Part shown: piece after piece, positions 27,545 to 35,669 of the stretch
Position numbering within the stretch: the first letter of the stretch is position 1
Layout of the letters: each line of letters starts with the position of its first letter
Assembly (NCBI RefSeq): GCF_040720935.1
Contig: NZ_JBFDAE010000015.1
Coordinates: 41,011-105,010 of the forward strand
Direction: 5' to 3'
Length of the DNA stretch: 64,000 nucleotides
From: Jejuia sp040720935
GTDB lineage: Bacteria > Bacteroidota > Bacteroidia > Flavobacteriales > Flavobacteriaceae
Made by a program: the position numbers and the translations under genes
Notes under the pieces: model-generated
What the model was told of the DNA's origin: nothing
Database searches by the model: none
What the model saw: only the letters and a program-made list of their open reading frames with translations

Positions 27545-28363
27545 GTGACACTACTAAAACAACTTTTTAATTTTTATATCAACAGCAGTATTCATGTAGC
27601 TTTAGCAGTATATGCATTGACTTGGATTACCCTATTGGAACTCGACTTGGAATATAATGAAACTGTATTGTATTTTGTGTTTTATGCAACAATTACAGGT
27701 TACAATTTTGTAAAGTATTTTGGGATTGCAAAGTTTCACCACGGGCAGTTAGCTAACTGGTTAAAACTGATTCAAATTTTATCGTTTTTTTGTTTTTTAT
27801 TGATGTGTTATTATGGCTGTCACTTGGAAACCAGAACGCTGATTTGGATTTTAGGGTTTGCTGTTTTAACGTTTCTGTATGCCATTCCCCTTATGCCAAA
27901 AAAGAGAAATTCGTTAAGAAATATTGGGGGTTTAAAAGTGTATATAATCGCATTGGTTTGGACGGGTGTTTCTGTTTTTATCCCCATTTTAAATGAGAGT
28001 TATACAATAAGTACAGATGTTGTGTTATTGGGCATCCAGCGTTTTGCGTATGTGTTGGTATTGATGTTGCCTTTTGAAATACGCGATTTGAAATTCGATA
28101 CTAAAGAACTAGCAACGATACCTCAAACAGTAGGAGTGAAGGGGACTAAAATTTTGGGAGTGCTTTTAATAACTTTTTTTTTGGTCTTGGAATTTTTTAA
28201 GGATGAAACAAGTGTCTCAAAGATTACAATTTTACTGGTAGTTTCAGTAATTACAATTGGTTTTGTTGTTTTCTCCAAAATTGAGCAGGGGAAATATTAT
28301 AGCTCTTTTTGGGTAGAAGGGTTGCCTATTTTATGGCTGTTATTAGTGCTTATGTTCAGCTAA
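27545..28363 (+). CDS. UbiA-like prenyltransferase-family membrane protein
   Basis: Polytopic membrane protein of 272 residues with about eight hydrophobic segments. The patterns NFVKYF in the first half and PFEIRDLKFDTKELATIPQ in the second recall the two Asp-rich motifs of UbiA prenyltransferases, but the first motif lacks the canonical DxxxD, so activity is doubtful. The start is GTG at 27545; the overlapping ATG at 27543 runs into TGA at once. Its 3' end overlaps that of the convergent cysteine-rich protein by 21 bases. Confidence 0.65.
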   Translation: MTLLKQLFNFYINSSIHVALAVYALTWITLLELDLEYNETVLYFVFYATITGYNFVKYFGIAKFHHGQLANWLKLIQILSFFCFLLMCYYGCHLETRTLIWILGFAVLTFLYAIPLMPKKRNSLRNIGGLKVYIIALVWTGVSVFIPILNESYTISTDVVLLGIQRFAYVLVLMLPFEIRDLKFDTKELATIPQTVGVKGTKILGVLLITFFLVLEFFKDETSVSKITILLVVSVITIGFVVFSKIEQGKYYSSFWVEGLPILWLLLVLMFS

Positions 28364-28603
28364 AACCTTTTCAAAATCTTTTTTCATGGTTTCTTTGCAG
28401 GTTTTATCTAAACATTCAATTTTAGAACTCTTAACGGTTTTGGTAAGTTTTGTGTTGTTTTTAGTGTATTCTCTACAGGCTCTACAATAAATTAAATGGA
28501 TGTTAAGCTTTATTTTCTCCCATAAGGTTGCCTCTTTGTATTGTGTTTTATCACACACGTGGTTTGCTTCATCGCAAGGTATAAAGACCTTTATCTTACT
28601 CAT
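28343..28603 (-). CDS. Cysteine-rich putative anti-sigma / zinc-binding protein
   Basis: Protein of 86 residues encoded 2 bases after the ECF sigma factor. It contains a CDEANHVCDK motif and a later HLIYCRACREY, the His-Cys-x2-Cys pattern of zf-HC2 anti-sigma domains, plus two more Cys near the end (ECLDKTCKE). No membrane segment is seen. By position and motif it probably binds and restrains the sigma factor, perhaps responding to redox or zinc. I take ATG 28603, since the in-frame TTG 12 bases upstream overlaps the sigma factor. Confidence 0.7.
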   Translation of the reverse strand: MSKIKVFIPCDEANHVCDKTQYKEATLWEKIKLNIHLIYCRACREYTKNNTKLTKTVKSSKIECLDKTCKETMKKDFEKVLAEHKH

Positions 28604-28605
28604 AA

Positions 28606-29157
28606 TTAAAACCAATTTTCTTTAAGGCAATCTGCCAAAGCTGTACGTGCTCTGTGGATGATTACCCAAAGGTTAGACGCCGTAATATTTAGTTCATTAC
28701 AAATTACCTCGGTTTCATGGCCAAGAATGGTTTTCATCTTAAAAACATCAGCTTGTTTTTGGGGTAATTTTTCTAGACAGTTGTGTATTGCCTCTCCAAG
28801 TTCGTTGTTTTGAAGTGTGTCTTCGGCGTTTTTATCAAAAGGATCTGCAACGCGTTCCTCCAACCAATCGCCTTCACTTTCAGAATCCTTGTAATTAATT
28901 CTTACTTCGGCTTTTCCCTTATTAGAATTAATTTTACGGTAATGGTCGATAATTTTCCGCTTTAAAATAGAGATCAACCAAGTGCGCTCGCTGGCTTCTC
29001 CTTTAAAGTTTTTCATAGACTTTAAACCCGCAAAAAAGGTGTCTTGAACCAAATCTTGAGCTATCTCTCTATCACTCACACGGGTAATGGTGTAGTTAAA
29101 GAGATAATCAGAATAAAGGTCAATCCATTTATTGGGATCTATCTTATGTTCGGGCAT
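28606..29157 (-). CDS. ECF-type RNA polymerase sigma factor
   Basis: Sigma-70 family extracytoplasmic-function factor of 183 residues. Region 2 is seen at SDREIAQDLVQDTFFAGLKSM and SERTWLISILKRKIIDHYR; region 4 is LPQKQADVFKMKTILGHETE followed by an HTH (ICNELNITASNLWVIIHRAR). It starts at ATG 29157 in MPEHKIDPN, not at the TTG further upstream. It is followed by the cysteine-rich partner. Confidence 0.9.
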   Translation of the reverse strand: MPEHKIDPNKWIDLYSDYLFNYTITRVSDREIAQDLVQDTFFAGLKSMKNFKGEASERTWLISILKRKIIDHYRKINSNKGKAEVRINYKDSESEGDWLEERVADPFDKNAEDTLQNNELGEAIHNCLEKLPQKQADVFKMKTILGHETEVICNELNITASNLWVIIHRARTALADCLKENWF

Positions 29158-29217
29158 TTTTGTAGCAAATTTTTTCAAATTCAAAAATAAGCTAAAAATT
29201 CCATTTTATCTAAGGTT

Positions 29218-29916
29218 TTAATTTTGAAGCTTTTTTTTGTTTTTAACACTAATCTTTGAACCAATAGCAAGAATTACAGATTCTGGTTTCGAGTGATTTA
29301 GAAATTTGAAATCTATTCCGTAGGTCTCTTCAAAATCGACATCAATTTTTAAATCTTTTACTTTTAAATGCTGCCATATAGGGTGTTCAACTTCATATTC
29401 AAAAGTTGTATCATGATGCTTTGTGTATCCAAAATAATGTTCAGTAATAAACTCTTCAACAGAATTCTCAACTATTGCGGAAGGTTTTTTTTCTGTTTTT
29501 ACAGAAACAGATTGCCATTTATCATTTAAAAGCCATTGGTATTCAAAATGCTTGAATTTTTCGTCATGCATCCAGAGGTGTTTCATTTTAAGAGTTTGAT
29601 AATGCTCTTTGTAAAGAGAGTTAGCAATAAATGTGATAAGTGGTTTAGGAACTATTTCTTTAATAAATACAACCCCTCTTTTTTCTTTCCTTTTCACATA
29701 AAACCTTAGATTTATCTCTTCAAAATTAATATGATTTAATAGTTTTATACCAAGAACTTTGGTGTTTAAAAACATGAAGCCCACCAAACTTATGTAGCAT
29801 TTATTGTTGAATAAGTCTAGTTCAGTGCCTTTTGGAATGTAAGGTTTTAAAATCTCTGGATTTATTTCGTAATTAATAAGGATTAGGTTTTTCCAGTTTG
29901 CTTTAAGAAAGGTCAT
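29218..29916 (-). CDS. DUF2071 (YqjF family) protein
   Basis: Soluble protein of 232 residues in the DUF2071/YqjF family, recognisable from the N-terminal INYEINPEILKPYIPKGTELD and the VGFMFLNTKVLG segment. Function unknown. It is the last gene of a five-gene operon and is paralogous to 31065-31790. The start is ATG 29916; the upstream in-frame TTG overlaps the membrane-protein gene. Confidence 0.82.
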   Translation of the reverse strand: MTFLKANWKNLILINYEINPEILKPYIPKGTELDLFNNKCYISLVGFMFLNTKVLGIKLLNHINFEEINLRFYVKRKEKRGVVFIKEIVPKPLITFIANSLYKEHYQTLKMKHLWMHDEKFKHFEYQWLLNDKWQSVSVKTEKKPSAIVENSVEEFITEHYFGYTKHHDTTFEYEVEHPIWQHLKVKDLKIDVDFEETYGIDFKFLNHSKPESVILAIGSKISVKNKKKLQN

Positions 29917-29921
29917 GATGT

Positions 29922-30317
29922 TTATTTTAAGTATATATTTAAAAATATGTATGTAAGGTAAATCCAAAGCAACGTGAATAATAAATGCATTATGGTTTCA
30001 AATGTTTTGCCTATCCATAATTTTGGAGAATAAATTAGAAGTTGAAATAATAATCGTACTCCCCAGAAAATTCCCAATCCCAACGATAAAGTTTTACCCA
30101 GATTTGTACTAATTAATTCTTCACTAGAAGTTATACAAAATACTCCTATTAAAAGCACAACAAAACCTATAAAAAATGTGTGTACAACATATATTTGTTT
30201 GTGTATTAAGTTTAGGGTCTTAAGTTCTGTTTTCCAATTGAAATATTTAGGAAAACCAACGTGAATTAGTGCTAAAAGAATTAAAATATATCCGATTATT
30301 TGTAAATGAATATTCAT
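29922..30317 (-). CDS. Small multi-pass membrane protein
   Basis: Membrane protein of 131 residues with four hydrophobic segments and few charges. It is not assigned to a named family with confidence. It lies between the methyltransferase and second DUF2071 genes with gaps of 10 and 5 bases, so it belongs to the operon. The start is ATG 30317. Confidence 0.75.
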   Translation of the reverse strand: MNIHLQIIGYILILLALIHVGFPKYFNWKTELKTLNLIHKQIYVVHTFFIGFVVLLIGVFCITSSEELISTNLGKTLSLGLGIFWGVRLLFQLLIYSPKLWIGKTFETIMHLLFTLLWIYLTYIFLNIYLK

Positions 30318-30327
30318 TTTTTTTGTT

Positions 30328-31074
30328 TTAATTAAACTGAAAAATAGACATGAAAGGCGTGAATTTAGTTTCAGTAAATGAGTTAAACCCCGCACATTTA
30401 AATGCGTTTACCCATGTTTGTTTTGAGAAAAAGTGTGTAAAACCAACTGAAAAAGCTAAGAAGTTTGGAAAGTCTCTTAAATGTTCAACTATAATTACTT
30501 GTGCATTGGGTTTACAGATGCGTTTACACTCTTTTAAAAATGATACTTTTTCTTTGTTTGACCTAATTTCATGAGCGGCAGACAAAAGAAAAACCATATC
30601 AACAGATTGATCTTCTAAAGGAATACTATTAGTAGTAATTTGCTTAGTTTCAGGATAAACTAAGCTAACTTTTCTTGCTCTTACAATAGCTGCTTCTGTG
30701 TGCTTTTCAGCGCTATAAAAATCAAAAACCTGCAAGTTAGCAGATGGGAATTTATTTTTTAAAATAAAACTTGTTTCATCAAATCCTGCATTAATATTAA
30801 CGATTAGGTGATTTGGGTTCGTAATATTTAAATGTTCTAGCCATTTAAAATTATAATATCCAGAAAAATCATAAACATAAGCTGATACAATCAAAGGCAT
30901 AATTAAACCGTATAAAAACAAAATAATTATTACCCAAAAGAATAAACTATTCCAATCAAATAAATGCCTGCTCAAAAAAAGCAATACAATCATACTTAAT
31001 CCTATCACATAAAAATGACGGTTAAAACTCAAAATATTTAATACGCCCTGAAATGGTTTTCTTTTTAGTTCCAT
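30328..31074 (-). CDS. Membrane-anchored class I SAM methyltransferase
   Basis: Protein of 248 residues with two N-terminal membrane segments (residues 20-70) followed by a methyltransferase domain. The likely SAM motif is LIVNINAGFDETSFIL, with VFDFYS for the strand-2 acid and DQSVDMVFLLSAAHEIR for motif IV. It overlaps the upstream DUF2071 gene by 10 bases. The membrane location suggests a lipid or quinone-like substrate, an inference. Confidence 0.75.
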   Translation of the reverse strand: MELKRKPFQGVLNILSFNRHFYVIGLSMIVLLFLSRHLFDWNSLFFWVIIILFLYGLIMPLIVSAYVYDFSGYYNFKWLEHLNITNPNHLIVNINAGFDETSFILKNKFPSANLQVFDFYSAEKHTEAAIVRARKVSLVYPETKQITTNSIPLEDQSVDMVFLLSAAHEIRSNKEKVSFLKECKRICKPNAQVIIVEHLRDFPNFLAFSVGFTHFFSKQTWVNAFKCAGFNSFTETKFTPFMSIFQFN

Positions 31075-31790
31075 AAGTCTATTCTTCCTTTTTTCCAGTA
31101 ATACGGAATGTTATTAATTTTAAATGCGTTTGCTAGAACAACATTTTTCAACTTTAATTTATCAATGAATGCGATGTCGTAATAATCAACATGAACAGGA
31201 TCGGGTTTCCAGTTTTGTCTCACACCCTCAATAATTAGAACTTCTTTTGTTTGTTCATTATAAGTAAATGTAAATGGCAATGGTCCTGCAAATCTCCTAG
31301 CTTCTTTCCAATTAGAAAATGGAGATTGGCTTGGTAATGTAATGGTGTCTTTTTCTAGATTCAGTTTAATTTTGAAATTTGATTTTATAGAAGTTATCTC
31401 CTTTCCATTACTATTTATATCTGTTGATGTATAGTTGTAATGCGTAAACAGGTTTCCAGCAAAAGCCATTCTTTTTTTATCTGTCTCCGACTTTAAAATA
31501 TATAAACCTCTCAAGCGTTTTCCAGTACTTGTCTTATACCGAACAAAAATGCGATAACCAATTAAGAAAAAATCATTACCTAAAAAAGAAGAAAATCCTT
31601 TAGGTCTAAGGTTTTTCGTTTGAACCATGGCAATAGCAATAAAAGCCCATTTATCTTTAAAAGTGTCTAGTTCTAAACATTCAGGAATTAAAGACTTAAG
31701 TTCTTCTTTTGGTACTGCAAAAGTTAAAACTGTAGAGTTTTTAAAAAATGCTTCTACCGCAAACGGATGATTTTTAAGAGTTGAAAGCAT
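31065..31790 (-). CDS. DUF2071 (YqjF family) protein, upstream paralogue
   Basis: Second DUF2071-type protein of the operon, 241 residues, with the family start (TFAVPKEELKSLIPECLELDTF) and a central KTSTGKRLRGLYILKSETD. It shares layout but not close identity with 29218-29916. The start overlaps the DoxX-like gene by 17 bases and the end overlaps the methyltransferase by 10 bases, which indicates tight translational coupling. Confidence 0.8.
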   Translation of the reverse strand: MLSTLKNHPFAVEAFFKNSTVLTFAVPKEELKSLIPECLELDTFKDKWAFIAIAMVQTKNLRPKGFSSFLGNDFFLIGYRIFVRYKTSTGKRLRGLYILKSETDKKRMAFAGNLFTHYNYTSTDINSNGKEITSIKSNFKIKLNLEKDTITLPSQSPFSNWKEARRFAGPLPFTFTYNEQTKEVLIIEGVRQNWKPDPVHVDYYDIAFIDKLKLKNVVLANAFKINNIPYYWKKGRIDLWN

Positions 31791-32163
31791 AATTTTTGGT
31801 TTTTAAGACTTTATTTGAATGAAAATTAATTAAGTAAATAAATAGAATCAGTAGGCATGCAAAGAGGCTATTAAACCTTCCCCATAATAATAAATGTGGA
31901 GTTATAATGTATTCTACAATGTTCATTGAAGCAATAATTATTATTTGAATTATGGCATTAAGTTTTGGTTTAATTTTACTTAACACCCAAAAACACATAA
32001 GTATTTCTAGAATTCCAATCATAATTGTTACTTCTTTAGAATATGCATAGTTTGTTATTTCTGAAACTATCTCTTGATGTCTTGGAACAAGATTTAATAC
32101 TTTACACAGTAGCCCATTAATAAACCAAATAAGGGCAATAATAATATTCATTACATTTTTCAT
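31774..32163 (-). CDS. DoxX-like membrane protein
   Basis: Four-helix membrane protein of 129 residues. The N-terminal ALIWFINGLLCKVLNLVPRH segment is characteristic of the DoxX-like (DoxX_3 type) family. It is the promoter-proximal gene of the operon, starting 17 bases below the first operator palindrome. The family has no settled function. Confidence 0.8.
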   Translation of the reverse strand: MKNVMNIIIALIWFINGLLCKVLNLVPRHQEIVSEITNYAYSKEVTIMIGILEILMCFWVLSKIKPKLNAIIQIIIIASMNIVEYIITPHLLLWGRFNSLFACLLILFIYLINFHSNKVLKTKNYAFNS

Positions 32164-32179
32164 TTTATATAATTTTTAA

Positions 32180-32201
32180 ACTTTCAGAAAATATTGAAAG
32201 T
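32180..32201. promoter_or_regulatory. Operator palindrome 1 (ACTTTCA-N8-TGAAAGT)
   Basis: Perfect 7-bp inverted repeat with an 8-bp AT-rich spacer, between the GbsR-type regulator stop and the DoxX-like gene start. The same 7-bp arms and the same spacer length recur upstream of the regulator gene, so this is probably the regulator's site controlling the five-gene operon. Confidence 0.75.
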
Positions 32202-32222
32202 TATATTTAAAAAAATATCTGT

Positions 32223-32726
32223 CTACTTCATCAGTTTAAAAACAGACTTTGTTAACCAGTTTTGCTTTTGGTTTACTAATTTATTCATTAAAGTATCTAA
32301 ATCGTCTGTTAAATCTTTTAGAGCCTTAGTCTGTTTTATCAATTCTTTGGTTTTTGCTGTTCCATCGTCTTTTATTGAAGAGACATCTTCTAAAACTTTT
32401 ATTACGGGTTTTATTTCTCTTCTACTGCGTTCCTTTGCTACAATTCGTGCGAGTTCTTGAACATCTTTTTCAGTCGTAAAATATTCTTTGCGTTCGCCGG
32501 GAATTAATTCTTTGGTTACAATGCCCCAATCCATTAATTGGCGTAAATTCATACTTGTATTACCTCGAGAAATTTTAAGCTCTTCCATGATCTCTTCCAT
32601 AGACAATGCTTTTGTAGAAATAAAAAGCAACGATTGTATTTGCGCCATAGCTTTGTTTATGCCCCATAATGTGCCTAAACTTCCCCATGTGCTGATAAAT
32701 TTTTCTTTTGCTTCTTGGTATTCCAT
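32223..32726 (-). CDS. GbsR/MarR family transcriptional regulator
   Basis: Winged-helix regulator of 167 residues of the GbsR class. The N-terminal part (TWGSLGTLWGINKAMAQIQ), the recognition-helix region MEEIMEELKISRGNTSMNLR, and the wing (KELIPGERKEYFTTEKD) are all typical. The C-terminus (DLTDDLDTLMNKLV) is a dimerisation coiled coil. It stands between two copies of the same palindrome, implying autoregulation and control of the downstream operon. The TATCTTTG -7 box at 32731-32738 is only 4 bases from the start codon, so the mRNA may be nearly leaderless. Confidence 0.88.
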   Translation of the reverse strand: MEYQEAKEKFISTWGSLGTLWGINKAMAQIQSLLFISTKALSMEEIMEELKISRGNTSMNLRQLMDWGIVTKELIPGERKEYFTTEKDVQELARIVAKERSRREIKPVIKVLEDVSSIKDDGTAKTKELIKQTKALKDLTDDLDTLMNKLVNQKQNWLTKSVFKLMK

Positions 32727-32730
32727 ACGG

Positions 32731-32738
32731 CAAAGATA
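32731..32738 (-). promoter_or_regulatory. Putative -7 box of the gbsR-type gene (TATCTTTG, minus strand)
   Basis: Exact TAnnTTTG match read on the minus strand, 4 bases before the regulator start. Operator 2 begins 14 bases further upstream and covers where the -33 box should be, an arrangement suited to repression. Confidence 0.55.
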
Positions 32739-32752
32739 TAAATAATTTCTAA

Positions 32753-32774
32753 ACTTTCAGTAATTATTGAAAGT
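32753..32774. promoter_or_regulatory. Operator palindrome 2 (ACTTTCA-N8-TGAAAGT)
   Basis: Same arms and spacer length as operator 1, 26 bases upstream of the regulator start and overlapping the presumed -33 region. The spacers differ in sequence (GTAATTAT here, GAAAATAT in operator 1), so only the arms and geometry are conserved. Confidence 0.75.
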
Positions 32775-32824
32775 TTATGTTTATGATATATCCATAAACT
32801 CAAAAATCGGGTAATTATAACATA

Positions 32825-33820
32825 CTAATAGCTTACCAATTCCCTATTATATTTCTGTTTATAGGCCACAGGCGTTAGTCCCGTATAGCGTTTAAATAAA
32901 TTTCGAAAAGCTTTGGTGTCAGAATACCCAATGGAAAACATCACTTCATTGATGGTTTTGGGCGAGGATTCCAGCGCATTTTTCGCAGCTTCAATTTTTA
33001 CGCGCTGAATGTATTCCAAGGGCGTATTGGTAGTTGCTTTTTTAAATCGACGGATAAAATTCCGACTGCTAATGGCTAAGGTTCCCGAAAGTTCTTCCAC
33101 CGAAATTTTCTCAGCAACATTCCTTTCAATAAACAATTGCGCCTTCTGAATTAGAGTGTCCGGATGCTCTTTTTGTCCATTAAAAATAGCAAACTGATTT
33201 TGATTGTCCCTATCAATTTCAATTTCGAACATTTTGGAGACATAAATGGCCACCTCCCTGCCACAATATTTTTGAATCAAATGCAGGATGAGGTTTAAAA
33301 AGGAATAGGCACCTCCACTTGAATAAATACCATCTTGGTCCGTTACGATTTTTTCGGGCTTCACGTCAATATGTGGGTAACGTTGTTTAAATAATTCAAT
33401 CCCTGCCCAATGTGTCGCACATTGTTTATGATCTACCAATCCTGTTTCGGCTAAGAAAAAAGCACCAAAACACAGGCTGGCAACTTCGGCATTATGCACC
33501 AATCTTTGTTGCTGAATCCATGGGATAAAACCATAACTGGCTTCTACTTCCTGAAGCACACAATGCGGCAGTACGGCTGGAATTATAATTAAATCTGTTT
33601 TGTCGATATCATCCAGTATTGCCGTACAATGAATGGAAAATGCACCATCATAAAGCACGGTGTCTTTATCAATACCAACCAAATTGATATCGAAAAAAGG
33701 CTGTTCGCTTTTGCCCGATTGTAAATAAAAATCATTGACGCTTTTAAAAATTTTATAAGGTCCCACAACACTACTTAAAACAACATTGGCTTTTGGGACA
33801 AGAATACTTATATGTTTCAT
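32825..33820 (-). CDS. GlxA-like AraC family regulator with DJ-1/PfpI domain
   Basis: Transcription factor of 331 residues. Residues 1-190 form a DJ-1/PfpI-like domain with the nucleophile-elbow segment VASLCFGAFFLAETGL, and residues 225-325 form a double helix-turn-helix of the AraC type (LSGTLAISSRNFIRRFKK, EVMFSIGYSDTKAFRNLF). Such GlxA-type activators sense small molecules. The start is ATG 33820, where the protein begins MKHISILVPKANVVLSS. It is divergent from the small-protein operon at 33947. Confidence 0.9.
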   Translation of the reverse strand: MKHISILVPKANVVLSSVVGPYKIFKSVNDFYLQSGKSEQPFFDINLVGIDKDTVLYDGAFSIHCTAILDDIDKTDLIIIPAVLPHCVLQEVEASYGFIPWIQQQRLVHNAEVASLCFGAFFLAETGLVDHKQCATHWAGIELFKQRYPHIDVKPEKIVTDQDGIYSSGGAYSFLNLILHLIQKYCGREVAIYVSKMFEIEIDRDNQNQFAIFNGQKEHPDTLIQKAQLFIERNVAEKISVEELSGTLAISSRNFIRRFKKATTNTPLEYIQRVKIEAAKNALESSPKTINEVMFSIGYSDTKAFRNLFKRYTGLTPVAYKQKYNRELVSY

Positions 33821-33919
33821 TTTAGATGTTTTAGTTGCATTAAAGGTACTATTAAAATTTGTCGTAATCAACACTTAAAAGTGTCATATTTGCCCTGTGC
33901 CATACTATTTGTTTTTGGG

Positions 33920-33927
33920 TAAATTTG
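33920..33927 (+). promoter_or_regulatory. Putative -7 promoter box (TAAATTTG)
   Basis: Exact TAnnTTTG match, 19 bases before ATG 33947, in the divergent gap with the GlxA-like gene. Confidence 0.4.
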
Positions 33928-33946
33928 AAGTCATAAGGAAAGTTTT

Positions 33947-34261
33947 ATGGACGCCAAGTCTCATTTTGAAAGAATAAGAGCTGATTTTTGTGCTAAGGAG
34001 AAAGCTATTTCAGAGGGTAAAATGATGCGTTCTGAAGCCATTCATTACAAGGGAAAAGTGTTTGCTTTTTTATCAACAAAAGCTAAAATGGTGTTCAAAC
34101 TGGGTAAAGAGTTTGATACAGAAACGATAGATGTCCCGTTGGAAGTTTTCAGTCCCTTTAAGAATAAAAAACCTATGTCTGGTTGGTATCAGCTGGATTT
34201 TCACCATAAAGAAACTTGGCGCATATTAACAGAAAAAGCATTACAACTTATTAAGCATTAA
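33947..34261 (+). CDS. Small conserved protein, possibly YjbR/TfoX-like fold
   Basis: Soluble protein of 104 residues. I do not recognise a definite family; the pattern MMRSEAIHYKGKVFAFLS and the final SGWYQLDF..KETWRILTEKA recall YjbR/MmcQ-like or TfoX-N-like small domains. It is encoded 1 base before the DUF2461 gene and two genes before a TfoX-N protein, so it is part of one operon of small cytoplasmic proteins. Confidence 0.6.
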   Translation: MDAKSHFERIRADFCAKEKAISEGKMMRSEAIHYKGKVFAFLSTKAKMVFKLGKEFDTETIDVPLEVFSPFKNKKPMSGWYQLDFHHKETWRILTEKALQLIKH

Positions 34262-34262
34262 A

Positions 34263-34919
34263 ATGATAACAAAAGCCTATACAAAATTTTTTCAGGAACT
34301 TGAACTCAATAACCATAAGGAATGGTTTCACGCCAATAAAAAGCGTTATGAAAACGAGGTAAGGATTCCTTTTTTGAACTTGCTTTCAGAATTGATTCCA
34401 ATGCTCCGTGAATGGGATTCAAGAATTTTTGAAGATGAAAAGAAGGCCATGTTTAGGATAAATAGGGATGTTCGTTTTTCTAAAGATAAAACGCCTTACC
34501 ATACCTTATTGAAAGCTGGTTTTTCGCCCAATGGAAAAAAATCGATGTTACCGGGGTATTATTTGGGCATTAGTGCCAACACAGTCCATGTTGGTGGAGG
34601 ATTGTTTAATGTAAAGCCGCCAGAGTTAAAGTTGGTAAGACGGCACATTGCAGAAAATGTGGATGAATTCTTAAACATTGTAAACAACAAAAATTTTAAG
34701 AATGCATTTGAAGAAGTGAAAGGCGAAACCTCCAAGCGCATTGATAAATCATTGGAAATTACCGCTGAGAGGACAGATTTGATTTATAAGAAGCAAATTT
34801 ACGTAATGGCGAATTTACCCCTCTCGGAGTATTACAATTCCGAAAACTTGAAGGATACGATTGGGTCACACTTTAAAACCATTAAACCGTTAAATGAATT
34901 TTTGAATTCGGCATTTTAA
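34263..34919 (+). CDS. DUF2461 family protein
   Basis: Protein of 218 residues in the DUF2461 family, recognised by FFQELELNNHKEWFHANKKR at the N-terminus and MFRINRDVRFSKDKTPYHT in the middle. The fold is conserved widely in bacteria and fungi, and its function is unknown. It lies 1 base after the previous gene. Confidence 0.88.
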   Translation: MITKAYTKFFQELELNNHKEWFHANKKRYENEVRIPFLNLLSELIPMLREWDSRIFEDEKKAMFRINRDVRFSKDKTPYHTLLKAGFSPNGKKSMLPGYYLGISANTVHVGGGLFNVKPPELKLVRRHIAENVDEFLNIVNNKNFKNAFEEVKGETSKRIDKSLEITAERTDLIYKKQIYVMANLPLSEYYNSENLKDTIGSHFKTIKPLNEFLNSAF

Positions 34920-34930
34920 AAAAAAATAAT

Positions 34931-35257
34931 ATGGCAGTAGATGAAAGTTTTTTGAATTATGTAAAAGACCAATTATCTGAAATTGGGGAATTTCAGGCAA
35001 AAAAAATGTTTGGTGGCGTTGGCTTTTTTAAGGAAGGTATTATGTTTGGGATGTTGGGAGGGGCTGTATTCAGGCTTCGTGTTGACGACACCAATAAGCC
35101 AGATTTTGAAGCTAAGGGAATGAAACCGTACAGCTCAAAAACCAAGAAAAAAGGGATGCCCTATTATGAGGTTCCTGTTGAAGTTTTAGAAGATAAGGAT
35201 ATATTGAAAACATGGGCTTTAAAGGCATTTGAGGTAGCTAAGAAACATAAGAAGTAA
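34931..35257 (+). CDS. TfoX N-terminal domain protein
   Basis: Protein of 108 residues formed by a single TfoX-N domain: AKKMFGGVGFFKEGIMFGML followed by VFRLRVDD and MPYYEVPVEVLED. In gammaproteobacteria the domain belongs to competence regulators, but single-domain versions are common elsewhere with no known role. It follows DUF2461 by 11 bases. Confidence 0.85.
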   Translation: MAVDESFLNYVKDQLSEIGEFQAKKMFGGVGFFKEGIMFGMLGGAVFRLRVDDTNKPDFEAKGMKPYSSKTKKKGMPYYEVPVEVLEDKDILKTWALKAFEVAKKHKK

Positions 35258-35285
35258 AATTATTTATAAACTAAAATATAAAAAG

Positions 35286-35657
35286 ATGACAACAAAAGAT
35301 GTAGCCGATAAGTTGGTAAATTACTGCCGACAAGGACAATTTGAGGAAGCTGTAAAAGCATTGTATGCACAAAATATTGTAAGCATTGAACCGGAGGGCG
35401 CGCCCGTTAAGGTTAGTGAGGGTTTGGAAGCGGTAATCGCCAAAGGGCAACAATTTCAAGAAATGACAGAAGAGGTACATGGTATGGAAGTATCCGATCC
35501 GGTAGTAGCCGATAAATTCTTCGCCTGTACCATGAAAATGGATATTACGTTTAAAGGCGCACCTAGAACCAGTATGGAAGAGGTATGCCTTTATAAGGTT
35601 GAAAATGGGAAAATAGTAAGGGAGGAATTCTTTTTTACGCCGATGCAACAGGCGTAA
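35286..35657 (+). CDS. SnoaL/NTF2-like protein
   Basis: Cone-shaped NTF2-fold protein of 123 residues. The pattern FEEAVKALYAQNIVSIEPEG near the start and CLYKVENGKIVREEFFF at the end is typical of SnoaL-like domains. No catalytic residue pattern can be assigned. It is the last of four same-strand small genes and is convergent with the next gene. Confidence 0.78.
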   Translation: MTTKDVADKLVNYCRQGQFEEAVKALYAQNIVSIEPEGAPVKVSEGLEAVIAKGQQFQEMTEEVHGMEVSDPVVADKFFACTMKMDITFKGAPRTSMEEVCLYKVENGKIVREEFFFTPMQQA

Positions 35658-35669
35658 AACCACTAAGCC

